64,000 nt of DNA. It comes from Nocardioides sp. cx-173 (lineage in GTDB: Bacteria; Actinomycetota; Actinomycetes; Propionibacteriales; Nocardioidaceae). The notes beneath the pieces are model-generated. The model was not told the origin of the DNA and ran no database searches. It saw only the letters and a list, made by a program, of their open reading frames with translations. The translations under genes were made by a program, and so were the position numbers. Position 1 is the stretch's first letter. Every line of letters starts with the position of its first letter. The DNA lies in assembly GCF_021117365.1 (NCBI RefSeq), contig NZ_CP088262.1, forward strand, positions 682,001 through 746,000, read 5' to 3'. Shown piece after piece: positions 24,432 to 32,884 of the stretch.

Positions 24432-25088
24432 ATGTCAGACGGCAATGGCCGCAACGACCCGAACCAGCCGGGCTACCAGGCGCCGTACGACCCGAGCGAC
24501 ACCCGCGACGTGGGGTCGGGCAAGGACTTCGGTGCTGACCTCTACGACCTCTACACCGCGGGCCGGGTCGCCTTCCCGGAGAAGGCCGCCCTGTTCAGCG
24601 GGTGGGCCAGCTCCGCCCACGACTTCGCCCAACGGACCCAGTTTCTCGCCGACAGCGTCGGGCGTGAGCGCTCGGTCCTGGTCGTCGAGTCGATCCGCGA
24701 GCAGCTCCACTTCGCGCTGCGGGACACGTCGATCACCATGCGCGACATCGGGGCCGCGCTGGTGCAGGTCGCGACCGACTTCGCGCAGACGGACGAGGCG
24801 GCCAGTGCCGAGTTCAACCGGCTTGCCGCCGCCGACCCCCTGCTCTCGGCGCCCACCCCACAGGTGCCGGTGCCGCCGGGCAGCGACGCGCCCTACTCGA
24901 CCCCGTACGCCGCGCCGTCGCTCGAGGCTCCTGAGCCGGAGACCCCATGGCCGTTCGGTTGGCTGGAGGGCCAGGTCGACGATGCCGTTGACGGTGTCAG
25001 GAGCGGCGTCATCGATCCGCTCCAGGATGGTCTCGGTGAGGTCGTCGACGCGATGGAGGGCTCGATGGACCAGGAGAAGACGTCATGA
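24432..25088 (+). CDS. EspC-like (type VII-associated) hypothetical protein
   Basis: A 218-residue protein. Two long helices flank FSGWASSAHDF, and the second ends in VQVATDFAQTDEAASAEFNRL, which resembles the EspC/DUF2580 helix with its ...T.F..TD.. pattern found in ESX-associated proteins. A Pro-rich stretch (QVPVPPGSDAPYSTPYAAP) and an acidic amphipathic tail follow. No signal peptide. AAGGGAG five bases upstream supports this ATG over another at 24417. First of three overlapping genes. A type VII link is inferred; no secretion machinery is in the window. Confidence 0.72.
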   Translation: MSDGNGRNDPNQPGYQAPYDPSDTRDVGSGKDFGADLYDLYTAGRVAFPEKAALFSGWASSAHDFAQRTQFLADSVGRERSVLVVESIREQLHFALRDTSITMRDIGAALVQVATDFAQTDEAASAEFNRLAAADPLLSAPTPQVPVPPGSDAPYSTPYAAPSLEAPEPETPWPFGWLEGQVDDAVDGVRSGVIDPLQDGLGEVVDAMEGSMDQEKTS

Positions 25089-26182
25089 GCGACGGGTACT
25101 CGCGTGGCGCATTCGAGGCCGCGCTCAACGACGTCGGCGACCTGCTCGGTGACCTGTGGGCCGTCGACGAGACCCTTAAGCTGGGCGATCGCGACGCGAT
25201 GGACGACAGGGGCGGCGCGTCCCCAAGTGGCTACCGGACCATGGTCGACGTGGGGCGTCACCACCGGTTCCAGTTCGGGATCTTCACCGAGCTGGGGGAC
25301 GCTTCCTCGGAGGGCCAGGGGGATGTCGGGCCCATCCATTTCGGAGCTGCACAGAAGCTCGCCGACGAGATCGCCGAGACCGGGCGCGGGTGGGGCAGAG
25401 CCGCAGCGGAGTCCTTCCGGACCATCACCGAGGACATGATCCGCCCGGTTCCCTCGTCGTTCGGGGACGCCGTGCAGAGCATGCGCAGCGAGATCACCGA
25501 GCCGTTGTCGATCCTGGTGCGCGACGACTTCGCCAGCCTCTCCAGCCTCGGCGACTGGGACGGTGAGGCGGCGACCGAGTTCGCGGACTACTACCGCCAG
25601 GTCGAGGCGAGCGTCGGCACCCAGGTCTACGCCGCAGAGAGTGTCTGCATGGGGCTCGCCGGCAGCAAGGCGATCGTGCACCTGGGCCAGCACAGCCTCA
25701 TGAACCTGGTGCTCAGCGCGAAGGCTGCGCTCGACGAGCAGCTGGAGCAACGACAGGCCTCGCACAGTACGAGCGGCACCAGCACCAAGGAGGTGCTGCT
25801 GATCGGGGCGACCGTCGCCGGCGTGATCGCCGCCATTCCCACCGGAGGCACCTCGCTGACCCTCGCCGCCGGGGCCGCGGCCGCCGCGGGCGCGACGAGC
25901 TCCCTGCTGCAGTTCGCGGCAGAGAATGTCGAGGAGGGTGACACCGAGGAGTTCACGGTCACCTCCGCCCAGGAGAGCGTGGAGCAGCTGTTCGGACACC
26001 TCGAGACGATCCGGTCCCGCGTGCGGGCCAACTGGACCGCGCTCGACGAGAGGATCGAGTCGACCCGGACGCTGTTGGCACAGGCCGAGACCGAGCACCT
26101 GCTCTACCCGCGCCGGCCCAGGCTGATGGCCGACGGTCACGTGTCGCCCGGTGGCTGGCACCACGAGAGCGCGCCGAGGTAG
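25085..26182 (+). CDS. WXG100-like / type VII-associated hypothetical protein
   Basis: A 365-residue protein. The middle has SLGDWDGEAATEFADYY, a W-x-G turn between helices as in WXG100 proteins, near residue 159. Next comes a long helical segment with EVLLIGATVAGVIAAIPTGGTSLTLAAGAAAAAGA, possibly one or two membrane-inserting helices, then a coiled-coil-like tail. The N-terminal 100 residues match nothing I recognise. Its ATG overlaps the previous stop by four bases. Pairing with an EspC-like protein suggests a secreted or surface-exposed complex. Confidence 0.72.
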   Translation: MSDGYSRGAFEAALNDVGDLLGDLWAVDETLKLGDRDAMDDRGGASPSGYRTMVDVGRHHRFQFGIFTELGDASSEGQGDVGPIHFGAAQKLADEIAETGRGWGRAAAESFRTITEDMIRPVPSSFGDAVQSMRSEITEPLSILVRDDFASLSSLGDWDGEAATEFADYYRQVEASVGTQVYAAESVCMGLAGSKAIVHLGQHSLMNLVLSAKAALDEQLEQRQASHSTSGTSTKEVLLIGATVAGVIAAIPTGGTSLTLAAGAAAAAGATSSLLQFAAENVEEGDTEEFTVTSAQESVEQLFGHLETIRSRVRANWTALDERIESTRTLLAQAETEHLLYPRRPRLMADGHVSPGGWHHESAPR

Positions 26183-26739
26183 TGCGGATGCGGCGAATGA
26201 TGATCGCTCTCGTGCTGGCGGGAGCCGCCACCACAGCGGCCTGTGACGACCAGCCCACCGAGCCACGCGAGGAGGCTGCCGCTGGGTGGGAGGTGCCGCA
26301 GGACGGGTTCTGTGACGAGATCGTCGCCGAGGCCGGGATCACCGCGAAGGTCGAGGAGACCCTGAGCGGCGACGACGAGGACCTGACCGCGGTCTGCGTG
26401 ATCCGCACCGAGGACTCTCGTGTCGACCTGGGCGTGCGGGTCACCGAGAAGGCGAGCGACCAGTACGAGCAGACCTTCGGCGAGCGTGAGGACGGTTTCA
26501 TCGGGTTTGCGGAGCCCGTGGTCAGCGCACCCGAGGGGTGGTGGTCCCGCGGCACGCGGTACGAGGCGGTGGAGTACGACTCCGTCCGGCTCGCCGACCT
26601 GCTGCTCGACGAGAACCTCGTCGTCCGACTCCAGCTCGTGCAGACGCCGACACCCGGTGACGCGACCCAACGGCAGGCGCAGGCACGCGACACGGCGGAT
26701 GCCCTGGACGCCGCGGTCGGCGCAGCACTCGAGGGGTAG
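26182..26739 (+). CDS. Small lipoprotein, hypothetical
   Basis: A 185-residue lipoprotein: RRMMIALVLAGAATTAAC is a signal with lipobox TAAC. The mature part is acidic and contains two cysteines (FCDEIV, AVCVIRTED) that may pair. No recognised domain. Start codon GTG shares one base with the stop of the preceding gene (TAGTG). As the third gene of the EspC/WXG-like operon it may be an accessory surface component; this is inference. Confidence 0.75.
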   Translation: MRMRRMMIALVLAGAATTAACDDQPTEPREEAAAGWEVPQDGFCDEIVAEAGITAKVEETLSGDDEDLTAVCVIRTEDSRVDLGVRVTEKASDQYEQTFGEREDGFIGFAEPVVSAPEGWWSRGTRYEAVEYDSVRLADLLLDENLVVRLQLVQTPTPGDATQRQAQARDTADALDAAVGAALEG

Positions 26740-26761
26740 GGGCTCTAACCTAGGTCGCCTA

Positions 26762-26840
26762 TCCCCGGTTGGTCTGCCGGCAGGGCCCGCCTGACTTTGA
26801 ATCAGGACTAGCGACGTAGGTTCGACTCCTACCCGGGGAG
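26762..26840 (+). tRNA. tRNA-Gln (anticodon UUG)
   Basis: Acceptor arms 26762-26768 and 26833-26839 pair over seven bases with a first U-A pair, followed by discriminator G (26840). Anticodon stem 26790-26794/26802-26806 closes the seven-base loop CTTTGAA, anticodon TTG. T arm 26816-26832 has the usual TTCGACT loop. U1-A72 and G73 are identity features of bacterial tRNA-Gln. The variable region is nine bases, longer than usual. CCA is not encoded. Confidence 0.9.
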
Positions 26841-26869
26841 CTCGTCGACGCGGCGTCCTCGACGAAAAT

Positions 26870-26918
26870 GCGACGGAGGCTCCGCATCCCCCCCATGAAG
26901 ACGCGGAGCCACCGTCGC
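26870..26918 (-). terminator. Intrinsic terminator of the secreted Ig-like protein gene
   Basis: A 16-bp stem with one mismatch (26870-26885 with 26903-26918) and a 17-base loop, starting 10 bases after the minus-strand stop. On the minus strand the stem is followed by CATTTTC, a short U-tract. Confidence 0.75.
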
Positions 26919-26928
26919 GGCGCAGCCC

Positions 26929-28833
26929 CTAGCGCTTGACCTTGGCGGTGGGGTTGCTGGTCTTCGTGGTGGGCCGGTAGCCGGGCTTGGTCCCGGTGAC
27001 GACCACGCGGATCTGCTTGCCGGCCTGAGCGGCCTTGAGCTTCAGCGTGCTGGCGGTGGCGCCCTTGATCACCTTGCCGTTGACGGTCCAGCGGTAGCTG
27101 AACGCGGTGCCGGGGGTCCAGGCGCCGGTCTTGGCGCTGAGCTTCTTGCCCACCTTCGCCGCTCCGGTGACGCTCGGCATCCGGGAGACGAGGGTGCCCT
27201 TGACGATCTTGCCGCCGAGGGAGCCGTACACGGTGACCGGCGCGAAGCCGGCCTTGGTGCCGGTGACCTGGACGTAGATCCGGCGCCCGAGGTGCGCCTT
27301 GGTCAGCGTCAGCGAGGAGGACCTGGACACGACCTGGTCGCGGTCGTTGGTCCACACGTAGCTGAGCGTGGTGCCCGAGGTCCACGATCCGGTGTTGGCG
27401 ACGGTGAGCTTCGAGCCGACCTCGGACTCGCCACGCACGGCGATCCGTGACGGGGCCGCGACGGGGGCCTTCACGGTGACCGTCGTCGTGGCGGCAGCGG
27501 AGACGAACGCGCCGTTGCGGGCGGCCAGGCTCACCGTGTAGGTGTGGCCGACCTCGAGGTCCTGGAGCTCGTAGTCGCTGCCGTAGGCGACGTCGACGAC
27601 CGGCGCTCCGCCGGCCCGGTCCTGCACGGTGATCGGGTAGGTGAGCGACTCGGGGTCCACCCCGCCCACGTCCGCGGGCGGGGCCCAGGTGACGGTCACG
27701 GAGCCGGGGAACTCCTCGTCGGCCGTGGCGGTGAGGCTCGTGGGCGCGCCCGGCGTTTCGATGGCGTGGATCCGGTTGACGGTGCTGCCGTCCTCGAGCT
27801 GGTCCTGTCCCGCGACGTAGATGCGGCCGCTGGGCGCGACCTCGACGACGCCGATCGAGGCGCCGCCGGGCAGGGTGCTGCCGGGGGCCGGGTTCTCCTC
27901 CGTGTAGGACTCGAGGGCGTCGACGTCGTGGGCGGAGACCCAGTGGCCGGAGAGGTAGACGGTCTCACCGTCGGGCGACACATCGACGGACGAGAGCTGA
28001 CCGGCGCCGAGCGGGACGTAGCGGTCGACGCCGGCGCCGATGATGTTCAGCCCAAAGTCCGTGCCGTCCTCGCCCGTGTGAGCGGTGACGGCGTAGGTGA
28101 GGCCGCGCGCCTCGTCCACGTCCAGGCCGGTGATGAAGCCGCGGTGGTCGTCGTCCGGACCGAGCACGATGCGCTCGCTGACCCCGGCTGCCGTGATCGT
28201 GCGCAGGGTGGGGACGCCGCCGGACTCGTCGTAGTCGGTGGCCCCGAGGATCAGCGCCTCGGTGCCTCCGGCGCCGGGCAGGACCTCGAGGTGGTTGGCC
28301 TGCAGGTTGCCGGGGACCTCGGTCGACAGCACGCCGCCCGACACGGCCGTCCCGCTCATCCCGGTGTAGGCGACGTAGGCGCCGGCGGCGCCCGCTGCCA
28401 GTGCGTAGGGCTGACCCTCGACGGTGACGGTGTCGGTGACCTGCATAGTGGCGGCGTTCACGGTCCACAGGGTGTTGGCGGACCAGTCCCCGGCCGGCCG
28501 GCTGCCGAGCACGTACAGGGTCCCGCCGTCGGGAGTGGCGCTGATCGCGCCCGCCTGCGTGTCGGCGCCGAGGCGGACGGAGGCGCCCGACCCGATGGCC
28601 TCCACGCGGGCCTCGCGCTCCTCGTAGGACCCGTCGGTGTCGATGTCGCCCAGGGCGTAGACGTCCGACGCGGTCGTCGCCAGGTCGCCGGGCTGGAAGC
28701 CGATCGTGCGCGGGAGCCCGGTGGGCTCCGCGGCGTGGGACGTGCCCGCGCAGGCAAGGCCCGCGGTGAGGACGGCGGCCGAGGCGAGCCCCGCGGCGAG
28801 GCGGCGCGGCGGGTGCGCACGATGAGCGAGCAT
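26929..28833 (-). CDS. Secreted propeller-like protein with fibronectin III and Ig-like repeats
   Basis: A 634-residue exported protein. The signal peptide ends in SHA-AEP. Residues about 35-330 contain repeated strand blocks (ATPDGGTLYVLGS, DVSPDGETVYLSG, VEVAPSGRIYVAG) like a beta-propeller. A fibronectin III domain follows (PTSLTATADEEFPGSVTVTW...GHTYTVSLAARN), then two Ig-like repeats of the kind 'VGSKLTVANTGSWTSGTTLSYVWT' split here only to cite: first near 470, second ending with AGKQIRVVVTGTKPGYRP. The C-terminus is very basic. Probably a surface adhesin-like protein. AAGGA seven bases before the ATG supports the start. Confidence 0.83.
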   Translation of the reverse strand: MLAHRAHPPRRLAAGLASAAVLTAGLACAGTSHAAEPTGLPRTIGFQPGDLATTASDVYALGDIDTDGSYEEREARVEAIGSGASVRLGADTQAGAISATPDGGTLYVLGSRPAGDWSANTLWTVNAATMQVTDTVTVEGQPYALAAGAAGAYVAYTGMSGTAVSGGVLSTEVPGNLQANHLEVLPGAGGTEALILGATDYDESGGVPTLRTITAAGVSERIVLGPDDDHRGFITGLDVDEARGLTYAVTAHTGEDGTDFGLNIIGAGVDRYVPLGAGQLSSVDVSPDGETVYLSGHWVSAHDVDALESYTEENPAPGSTLPGGASIGVVEVAPSGRIYVAGQDQLEDGSTVNRIHAIETPGAPTSLTATADEEFPGSVTVTWAPPADVGGVDPESLTYPITVQDRAGGAPVVDVAYGSDYELQDLEVGHTYTVSLAARNGAFVSAAATTTVTVKAPVAAPSRIAVRGESEVGSKLTVANTGSWTSGTTLSYVWTNDRDQVVSRSSSLTLTKAHLGRRIYVQVTGTKAGFAPVTVYGSLGGKIVKGTLVSRMPSVTGAAKVGKKLSAKTGAWTPGTAFSYRWTVNGKVIKGATASTLKLKAAQAGKQIRVVVTGTKPGYRPTTKTSNPTAKVKR

Positions 28834-28905
28834 GGAGGGTCCTTCCAGAGATGAAGTGCTTGTGACACGGATCTTGCGGGCCGAAGCCGCGAGATGGGTG
28901 TCCGA

Positions 28906-28938
28906 AACCGGCCATGGCAGCGATCGGCCTGGCCGGTT
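28906..28938. repeat. Inverted repeat between the divergent secreted-protein and regulator genes
   Basis: AACCGGCC (28906-28913) and GGCCGGTT (28931-28938) form a perfect eight-base inverted repeat with a 17-base spacer, in the 178-bp divergent region. A CATGGCAG direct repeat flanks the right arm (28913 and 28944). Could be a regulator site; no known operator matched. Confidence 0.35.
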
Positions 28939-29011
28939 CCTGTCATGGCAGACGACGGCCACCCGAGGGTCGCAACCGACGGCTTTGCTGGCGGCATGTC
29001 ACGATCACCCC

Positions 29012-29992
29012 ATGTCTCTCGACCGGCTCGGCGGTTCCCCCGACAGTCAGGCGTTCGAGCTGCTGGGGATCGGCTTCCGGTCACGGGCGCGCACCGTCGC
29101 GGAGCTGGCGGCACTCGCCGTGCGTGAGGAGACCGCCGTCCGCCAGGACCTCGAACGGCTCCAGTCCGACGGCTACGTCGCGGTCCAGGGCGACCACGTG
29201 CGCTACACCGCGCCCGAGGAGGTCGTCGCCGACGTCGTACGCCGGCGGTCGAGCGACCTCAGCGCCGAGGTGCTGCGCCGGCTGGCGGACCTGGCCGAGG
29301 TCGTGGGCCAGCTGCCGGCCCTCGCGCGCGAGTGGGACACCGGCGAGGCCGGCCAGCAGCTCGCCGACGTCGACGTCTTCCACGGCCCCGAGGCCGTGGT
29401 CGAGCTCTGGCACGTCAAGCAGGCGAAGGAGCCCTCGCTGCGCACCGACGTGGTGCTGCCCGACGCCGCTCCGCTCTACGTCGCAGACCCGGCCATGCAG
29501 CGCGTGTGGCACGAGGCGACCCAGGGCGAGGGCCGCCACGCCCGCGTGATCGCCTCGCTCGCCGACGGGACCCATCCCGCCGCCCAGGAGCGCATCGCCC
29601 AGGAGATGGAGGCGGGGGTCCAGATCCGGCTCATGGCGGAGCCGCCCGGCTGGTTCTGGATCACCGACGAGACGACCGTCGCGCTGCCCCTGGTGTGGGG
29701 GGAGCGGTGGCCGACCTCGGTGATGTCGGTGCGCAACCGGGCCGTCGCCGGCATGGCGAGCTGGATGTTCGAGCGGATGTGGGAGCGGGCGGTTCCCGTC
29801 CACAGCGGCGCCGCGACCTGGGACCCGCTGCTGACCCTCATGAACGGCGGCGCGACCCTCGAGGCGGCGGCGCGGGCCCTCGGCATCTCCGAGCGCACCG
29901 GGCGGCGCCGGCTCTCCGAGGCCATGAGCCACTTCGGCGTCGGGTCGATGCTGGAGCTCGGCGTCGCCTGGGGAGCCGTGCGTCCCCGCTGA
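29012..29992 (+). CDS. Transcriptional regulator with N-terminal winged helix and C-terminal HTH
   Basis: A 326-residue regulator. Residues about 15-70 form a winged-helix domain of TrmB/ArsR-like type (TVAELAALAVREETAVRQDLERLQSDGYV). The central domain (about 100-260) is of unknown kind. The C-terminus has a second helix-turn-helix like LuxR: GATLEAAARALGISERTGRRRLSEAM, then SMLELGVAWG. The architecture is common in actinobacterial regulators annotated only as HTH proteins. It is divergent from the secreted Ig-like protein gene. The next gene downstream is a secreted ScyD-like protein preceded by a palindrome that this protein could bind. Confidence 0.8.
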   Translation: MSLDRLGGSPDSQAFELLGIGFRSRARTVAELAALAVREETAVRQDLERLQSDGYVAVQGDHVRYTAPEEVVADVVRRRSSDLSAEVLRRLADLAEVVGQLPALAREWDTGEAGQQLADVDVFHGPEAVVELWHVKQAKEPSLRTDVVLPDAAPLYVADPAMQRVWHEATQGEGRHARVIASLADGTHPAAQERIAQEMEAGVQIRLMAEPPGWFWITDETTVALPLVWGERWPTSVMSVRNRAVAGMASWMFERMWERAVPVHSGAATWDPLLTLMNGGATLEAAARALGISERTGRRRLSEAMSHFGVGSMLELGVAWGAVRPR

Positions 29993-30000
29993 GGTCACGT

Positions 30001-30014
30001 CCCTCATTTGAGGG
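30001..30014. promoter_or_regulatory. Candidate activator site of the ScyD-like gene
   Basis: CCCTCA-TT-TGAGGG, a perfect six-base inverted repeat with two-base centre. Its centre is roughly 40 bases before the start point predicted from a weak -10 (TATTGC, about 30037), where LuxR-type activators usually sit. The regulator at 29012 is the obvious candidate. Confidence 0.45.
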
Positions 30015-30088
30015 ATGACGGGTGCGCCCCTTCCGGTATTGCGTGTCGCGGGGGGAGGCAGGAGCAGGCCCGATCATCGGAGACACGC

Positions 30089-31195
30089 ATGAGGAAGCTC
30101 GTCAGGAACACCACCATCGCGACCACGGCGGTGCTGGTCGCCACCCTCGCTCCGGCAGCCGCCGGAGGAGGTCATCACCACCACCATCACCAGTCCCGCC
30201 TGAGCACCGTCGTCGACGGGCTGGACGGCCCGCGCGGGGTCGACGCACTCGGCCGCGGCAAGACGTTGGTCACCGAGACGGACGGCAGCTTCAGCCTGGT
30301 CGTCGAACGCCGCCACCGCGACCCCAGGGTGACCGAGCTTGGCAGCGTCCCGGGCGGGTTCCCCCCTGCCATCGCGGCCGGCAGACGTGGCCGCATCTAC
30401 CTCCTGACCGGAGCCAGCGGCGAGCCCGGCAGCCCGCAGGCTCCGGGCGCCGCCACCCTCTACGAGTGGCGGCACGGGTACGACGCTCCCAAGCCGGTCT
30501 TCGACGTCGCCGCCTACCAGGTAGGTGACCCCGATCCCGACGACCTGGAGAACCTGCCCGCCGACAGCAACCCGTTCGGGCTCGCCGCGCTCAGGGACGG
30601 CAGCGTCCTGATCGCCGACGCGGCCGGCAACGACCTGCTCCGCTGGTGGCCCGACGGCACGGTCAAGACCGTGGCCCGGCTCAAGCCGCGCGTGGTCGAC
30701 GTACCCGACGGCGTGCCCCTGCCCGAGGAGCAGGTGCCGAGCGAGGGGGTGGCGACCTCGGTCACGGTGGGCCCCGACGGCTACTGGTACGTCGGTGAGC
30801 TGCGAGGGTTCCCGGCCACACCCGGCACCTCCCAGATCTGGCGGATCAAGCCCGGCTCGGTCGACGCCGTATGCGACCCGGAGGACCCGCGGCACGGACG
30901 CTGCACCCGCTATGCGGACGGTCTGACGTCGATCGTCGACCTCGGTGCCGACCACCGCTCGGTCTACGCGGTCTCGCTGTCCAAGCTCAGCTGGCTCGCC
31001 GTGGAGTCCGAGGAGCCGGTGCCCGGAGCCGAGATCGGCGCGCTGTACCGCCTCATCCGAGGCCACCACCAGGTACGGGTCAAGGAGCTCGCGTCGGACC
31101 GGCTGACTCTCCCCGCCGGGGTCGACGTGGACCGGCGCGGGATCTACGTGACCGGACCGGTCTTCGGGCCAGGGGCGCTGTCCAAGATCCGCTGA
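30089..31195 (+). CDS. Secreted ScyD/ScyE-family protein
   Basis: A 368-residue exported propeller-like protein. The signal peptide (VLVATLAPAAA) is followed at once by GGGHHHHHH, a genomic hexahistidine. The remainder matches ScyD/ScyE family features: DGLDGPRGVDALG at the N-terminus, PPAIAAGRRGRIYLLTG, DSNPFGLAALRDGSVLIADAAGNDLLRW, SVTVGPDGYWYVGELRGFP and GTSQIWRIKPG. The family is named from cyanobacterial scytonemin genes but is widespread in actinobacteria without known function. Start chosen at the ATG that opens the signal peptide. Confidence 0.86.
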   Translation: MRKLVRNTTIATTAVLVATLAPAAAGGGHHHHHHQSRLSTVVDGLDGPRGVDALGRGKTLVTETDGSFSLVVERRHRDPRVTELGSVPGGFPPAIAAGRRGRIYLLTGASGEPGSPQAPGAATLYEWRHGYDAPKPVFDVAAYQVGDPDPDDLENLPADSNPFGLAALRDGSVLIADAAGNDLLRWWPDGTVKTVARLKPRVVDVPDGVPLPEEQVPSEGVATSVTVGPDGYWYVGELRGFPATPGTSQIWRIKPGSVDAVCDPEDPRHGRCTRYADGLTSIVDLGADHRSVYAVSLSKLSWLAVESEEPVPGAEIGALYRLIRGHHQVRVKELASDRLTLPAGVDVDRRGIYVTGPVFGPGALSKIR

Positions 31196-31206
31196 CGCGC
31201 GCAGCT

Positions 31207-31233
31207 CGCGTCCGGTCCCCCCTCCCGGACGCG
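31207..31233 (+). terminator. Hairpin after the ScyD-like gene
   Basis: Perfect nine-base arms (31207-31215, 31225-31233) with a nine-base pyrimidine loop, 11 bases after the stop. No U-tract. The rest of the gap to glmU shows nothing else clear. Confidence 0.6.
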
Positions 31234-31358
31234 GGCCGGTGTGTCCGCAGACCCGCTCCTCTCGGCGGCACGCCGCGACCACCACTGCCAGGACCGCGAG
31301 GGCTCCGCGAGCGCCTCGCCAACTACAGTGAGCCGGACGCCGACCCGGAGGATCAGTC

Positions 31359-32825
31359 TTGTCCAGCACCGTGACCGTGATCGTCCTTGCTGCCGGTGGC
31401 GGCACCCGGATGAAGTCCAAGACCATGAAGGTCCTGCACCCGGTGGCCGGGCGCAGCATGATCGCGCACGTCCTGAACGCCGTGCGCGCGGTCGAGCCGC
31501 ACCAGGTGGTGGCCGTCGTGGGCCACCAGCGCGAGGCCGTCGGACAGCACATCCAGGACTTCATGCCCGACGCGGTCCTCGCCGTGCAGGAGGAGCAGCG
31601 CGGCACCGGCCACGCCGTCCGGGTCGCGGTCGAGGCGCTCGAGGACCTCGGCGACGGCACCGTGATCGTCGCGACCGGTGACACCCCGCTGCTGCAGGGC
31701 GAGAGCCTGCGCGCCTTCGCGGCCGAGCACGAGGCGGCACAGCGCGCCGTCAGCGTGCTCACCGCGGTCGTGGCCGATCCGTTCGGCTACGGCCGGATCG
31801 TGCGCGACGCCGACGGTGACGTCGAGGCGATCGTGGAGGAGAAGGACGCCAAGCCCGCGGAGCGTGAGATCGCGGAGATCAACTCGGGCATCCTCGCCTT
31901 CGACGCGTCGTTCCTCGTCGAGGCGCTGCCGCGGATCGGCAACGACAACGCCAAGGGCGAGTACTACCTCACCGACCTGGTCCAGCTGGCGCGCGATGCC
32001 GGTCTCACCGTCGGCGCGCACGCGATCGACGACCCGTGGCAGACCGAGGGCGCCAACGACCGCGAGGAGCTGGCCATCCTCGGCCGCGAGCTCAACCGGC
32101 GGATCGTGGGGCGGTGGATGCGCGAGGGCGTGACCGTGATGGACCCCGAGACCACCTGGATCGACGCCGACGTGGAGCTCGCCCAGGACGTCACGATCCT
32201 CCCGGGCACCCAGCTGCTCGGGGCCACCGTCGTGGCCGCCGACGCCGTGATCGGCCCCGACTGCACGCTCAAGGACTGCGAGATCGGGGTCGGGGCGCGC
32301 GTGGTGCGCACCCACGCCGAGCTGGCCGTGGTGGGGCAGGAGGCGACCGTCGGCCCGTTCTCCTACCTCAGGCCCGGCACCAAGCTCGGAGCCCGCGGCA
32401 AGATCGGCGGCTTCGTGGAGACCAAGAACGCCGACATCGGCGAGGGGGCCAAGGTCCCGCACCTGTCCTACGTCGGCGACGCCGAGATCGGGGAGGGCGC
32501 CAACATCGGGGCCGGCACGATCTTCGCCAACTACGACGGGGTCGCCAAGCACCGCACCACGATCGGCCGGCACGCCAAGACGGCCTCCAACAACACCTTC
32601 GTGGCGCCGGTCGAGGTCGGCGACGGCGCGGCCACCGGCGCCGGGACCGTCGTACGGCGTGACGTGCCGCCGGGCGCCCTGGCCGTCAGTGCCGGGCCGC
32701 AGCGCAACCTGCCCGGCTGGGCGCAGGCCAAGCGCCCCGGCACCGCTCAGGCGCGGGCCGCCGAGGCCGCATCGGGCGACGCGACGGAGGTCACGCCTCC
32801 AGAAGAGGACCCCGAGTTGGGCTGA
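31359..32825 (+). CDS. glmU: Bifunctional UDP-GlcNAc pyrophosphorylase / GlcN-1-P acetyltransferase
   Basis: A 488-residue GlmU that makes UDP-GlcNAc for peptidoglycan and surface glycans. N-terminal uridyltransferase: VIVLAAGGGTRMKSKTMKVL, QEEQRGTGHAV and NSGILAF. C-terminal left-handed beta-helix acetyltransferase: repeats from about 255 on, with GKIGGFVETKNADIGEG, NIGAGTIFANYDGVAKHRT and SNNTFVAPVEVG. The start is TTG, supported by GGAGG at the right distance and by the absence of a nearer ATG in frame. The acidic tail is family-variable. It is followed by prs as in other actinobacteria. Confidence 0.96.
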   Translation: MSSTVTVIVLAAGGGTRMKSKTMKVLHPVAGRSMIAHVLNAVRAVEPHQVVAVVGHQREAVGQHIQDFMPDAVLAVQEEQRGTGHAVRVAVEALEDLGDGTVIVATGDTPLLQGESLRAFAAEHEAAQRAVSVLTAVVADPFGYGRIVRDADGDVEAIVEEKDAKPAEREIAEINSGILAFDASFLVEALPRIGNDNAKGEYYLTDLVQLARDAGLTVGAHAIDDPWQTEGANDREELAILGRELNRRIVGRWMREGVTVMDPETTWIDADVELAQDVTILPGTQLLGATVVAADAVIGPDCTLKDCEIGVGARVVRTHAELAVVGQEATVGPFSYLRPGTKLGARGKIGGFVETKNADIGEGAKVPHLSYVGDAEIGEGANIGAGTIFANYDGVAKHRTTIGRHAKTASNNTFVAPVEVGDGAATGAGTVVRRDVPPGALAVSAGPQRNLPGWAQAKRPGTAQARAAEAASGDATEVTPPEEDPELG

Positions 32826-32884
32826 GCACGGGGGACGCGCCAGAATTGGTGTGACACCCCTCCGCGAGCCAGGAGCACGAGATC

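Noticed and set aside
24432..26739. Polymorphic toxin/immunity pair
   Set aside because: No recognisable nuclease, deaminase or other toxin domain at the C-terminus of the second protein.
26762..26840. tRNA-Sec or other long-variable-arm tRNA
   Set aside because: The anticodon is TTG, the first pair is U-A and the discriminator is G, all fitting tRNA-Gln.
26762..31195. Integrative element next to the tRNA
   Set aside because: No integrase, no repeat of the tRNA 3' end, and normal base composition.
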